This document shows, one piece after another, positions 35,774 to 36,840 of a DNA stretch of 36,840 bases (within the stretch, counting starts at the first letter, position 1; each line of letters opens with the position of its first letter). Source of the DNA: a virus; IMG/VR virus record IMGVR_UViG_3300022668_000022, positions 1-36,840 of that record. One strand, written 5' to 3'. Made by a program: the position numbers and the translations under genes. The notes beneath the pieces were generated by a model. It was not told the DNA's origin and did not search any database. It was given only the letters and a program-made list of their open reading frames with translations.

Positions 35774-36089
35774 CAGCGATCATATTTAGCTCATATTACA
35801 CGTATCATAACTTATATGACTATTCATACCGCCTACATATAGTGTCACCTTAAAACGCCGTTAAGCGTGTCTGTAAATCCATACTGTATATAGAGTTATG
35901 AATCACCTATAAATAATACTTCTTCAATATTGGATATGACACCATATGTAGCGTATAAAGTCGAAAAACAAGGCTAAAATGTCTATGAGTTAATATTTTA
36001 TGAATAGTTGACAAATTAGAATTTCAGATATAAACTGTATATAAGCTATACTAATAGCATTGATATTTAACATAAGAAAGGAATGTGAA
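35774..36089 (+). other. 316-bp non-coding gap rich in inverted repeats
   Basis: No gene is supported. CGCCTACATATAGTGTCA (35830-35847) is an inverted copy of TGACACCATATGTAGCG (35937-35953), with one mismatch and one extra base. GACTATTCATA (35818-35828) inversely matches TATGAATAGT (35999-36008), and TCATAACT (35805-35812) inversely matches AGTTATGA (35894-35901). TCACCT followed by A-rich sequence occurs twice. It may be a structured RNA, a regulatory region or an origin. Confidence 0.55.
36008..36036 (+). promoter_or_regulatory. Promoter for scaffold and coat genes
   Basis: TTGACA (36008-36013), 17 bases, TAAACT (36031-36036), or TATAAA (36029-36034) at 15. One arm of an inverted repeat touches the -35. 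The scaffold ATG at 36090 has AGAAAGG upstream. Confidence 0.5.
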
Positions 36090-36659
36090 ATGGCAGGATT
36101 AAACCCTCCGGCAGCTGTTGAAGAACAGTCCCCCGAGGCAAACGAAACCAACGAGCAGACAAGCAATGACTTTGCTGAAAGATTATCAAAACTTGAAGAG
36201 GACAACAAGAGACTTCAGGGCAGTATTTCAGCTAAAGACAAATCACTTGCGGCACTGCAAAAAGAAAAAGATGAATTAGCAAAGTCAGTAATGACGGAAG
36301 AAGAGCGAATCAAAGCGGAAAGAAAAGCGGAACATGAAAAGAATGTTGAAACATATCTTGGATTGAAGAAAAAAGAGCTTTCACTTGATGACGGATTCGA
36401 AGCGTTATTAGGGAATGATTATGACAGCATTGACGGAAATGCAACGCTATTACAATCATTTGCTGAAAAGATAACCGCTGGAAAAGACGCTAAGATTAGC
36501 GAATTGGAAACAGAGCTTGCAAAATGGAAGGCTGGTACTGGTGATCCTGGAAGGGGAGATCCTACTGATGGTGAGACCATAACTTTAGATCAGTATAACA
36601 AGAAATCACCAAAAGAAAGGGCGTCGTTCATGGCTGCAGGCGGAAAGATAAAAGCATAA
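36090..36659 (+). CDS. Scaffolding protein
   Basis: 189 residues between the MuF-like gene and the coat gene, the normal scaffold slot. The N terminus is polar (MAGLNPPAAVEEQSPEANET), and residues 35-100 form a coiled coil (RLSKLEEDNKRLQGSISAKDKSLAALQKEKDEL) leading into a helical EERIKAERKAEHEKNVETYLGLKKKEL segment. The end is Gly/Asp-rich then LDQYNKKSPKERASFMAAGGKIKA, likely the coat-binding part. Start at 36090 is fixed by AGAAAGG; a TTG at 36060 is unlikely. No protease gene is present, so it probably exits intact. Confidence 0.82.
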   Translation: MAGLNPPAAVEEQSPEANETNEQTSNDFAERLSKLEEDNKRLQGSISAKDKSLAALQKEKDELAKSVMTEEERIKAERKAEHEKNVETYLGLKKKELSLDDGFEALLGNDYDSIDGNATLLQSFAEKITAGKDAKISELETELAKWKAGTGDPGRGDPTDGETITLDQYNKKSPKERASFMAAGGKIKA

Positions 36660-36660
36660 A

Positions 36661-36692
36661 CAGGGGCTATAAAGCTCCTGATAATTTAGGAG
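36661..36692 (+). promoter_or_regulatory. Competing hairpins over the coat-gene ribosome site
   Basis: CAGGGGC (36661-36667) can pair with GCTCCTG (36674-36680), 7 bp with one G-U. CTCCT (36675-36679) can instead pair with AGGAG (36688-36692), the Shine-Dalgarno sequence of the coat gene 8 bases before its ATG. The two pairings share CTCCT and exclude each other, so one hides the ribosome site and the other frees it. Confidence 0.55.
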
Positions 36693-36700
36693 TTTTATAG

Positions 36701-36840
36701 ATGAGTAACACATTAACAGCATTAGCGCCGACGCTATTTAGCGCAGCGCAAGAAGTTTCTAACGAACCTTTTGGGATTGTTAACGCTATCAACACATCGT
36801 TTGATGATAAGGGTGTAGCAAAAGGTGATACAGTAACAGT
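36701..36840 (+). CDS. Major capsid protein, N-terminal 46 codons (continues at base 1)
   Basis: The gene starts at 36701 with AGGAG at 36688-36692 and reads MSNTLTALAPTLFSAAQEVS, then NEPFGIVNAINTSFDDKGVAKGDTVTV before the sequence ends two bases into a codon. Base 1 supplies the third base, and the protein continues GTAADFTPAAAAT. A start of the form 'MxNTLTALxPTLFxAAxxVSxExVGxI' is typical of P22-like coat proteins. Together the parts give about 376 residues. Confidence 0.88.
   Translation, partial: MSNTLTALAPTLFSAAQEVSNEPFGIVNAINTSFDDKGVAKGDTVT

Noticed and set aside
1-36840. CRISPR array or insertion sequence
   Set aside because: No regularly spaced repeat with unique spacers and no transposase was found. 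The only tandem repeats are at 17420-17640, 19101-19140 and 25241-25270.

Overview
The window is a tailed-phage genome, and it appears to be the whole genome of about 36.8 kb. The coat-protein gene that starts at 36701 runs off the right edge. It continues in the same reading frame, and as one coherent protein, from base 1. The sequence is therefore best read as a circular or circularly permuted genome opened inside the coat gene. It is visibly AT-rich, with strong AGGAG-type ribosome sites and sigma70-like promoters (TTGACA / 17 / TATAAT-like, often with an extended TGATACAAT -10). The lysis region has a candidate spanin pair, which argues for a host with an outer membrane. The promoters and strong Shine-Dalgarno sites argue against Bacteroidota. 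A spirochaete such as Treponema is a weak guess from overall flavour, not a demonstrated host.

Layout. Packaging and head genes run from 31450 through the junction to about 1723: small and large terminase, SPP1-type portal, MuF-type minor head protein, a 316-bp structured non-coding gap with a promoter, scaffold, a P22-like coat protein and small head proteins. The siphovirus neck and tail follow (1745-13934): connector, head closure, HK97 gp10-like protein, tail terminator, tail tube, tail chaperone with a probable -1 frameshift extension, an 836-residue tape measure, distal tail and baseplate proteins, and two tail-tip proteins sharing an N-terminal domain. A small XRE-like gene and a moron-like gene with its own promoter interrupt the tail operon. 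Lysis (14930-16605) holds a tail-anchored coiled-coil protein, a 51-residue holin candidate, a Cys-His-Asn endolysin candidate and two almost fully overlapping membrane proteins resembling Rz/Rz1. Just upstream lies a membrane protein with a C-terminal helix-turn-helix.

From 16580 to 19042 a leftward cluster carries small accessory genes, including a ribbon-helix-helix protein and a Gly-Asp/Tyr/Ser repeat protein. Divergent promoters at 19072-19174 serve this cluster and a rightward gene that appears to be leaderless. A second leftward operon (21651 down to 19711) encodes a Rad52-type annealing protein, a YopX protein and two tiny membrane proteins. Its promoter is interlocked with the promoter of the rightward early operon (21823-21859). 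The rightward early region (21884-31443) encodes an HNH nuclease, an adenine methyltransferase, a PD-(D/E)XK-like nuclease, a GIY-YIG nuclease, a DUF4373-type replisome organiser, a DnaB-type helicase, a reduced C5-methyltransferase-like protein and many small conserved phage proteins. No DNA polymerase, integrase, excisionase or CI-like repressor was recognised, so the phage probably uses the host polymerase and is probably virulent.

The most notable non-coding elements are these. A compact structured RNA of about 130 nt at 24210-24340 has its own promoter, a poly-U end and a 6-nt loop-loop complementarity. A tRNA-Thr(UGU) at 30063 is followed by three tRNA-like objects that have good acceptor and T arms but no normal anticodon arm. 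Two mutually exclusive hairpins overlap the ribosome site of the coat gene. An inverted-repeat-rich gap lies before the scaffold gene. Start codons were chosen by ribosome-site spacing and by overlap with the upstream gene.
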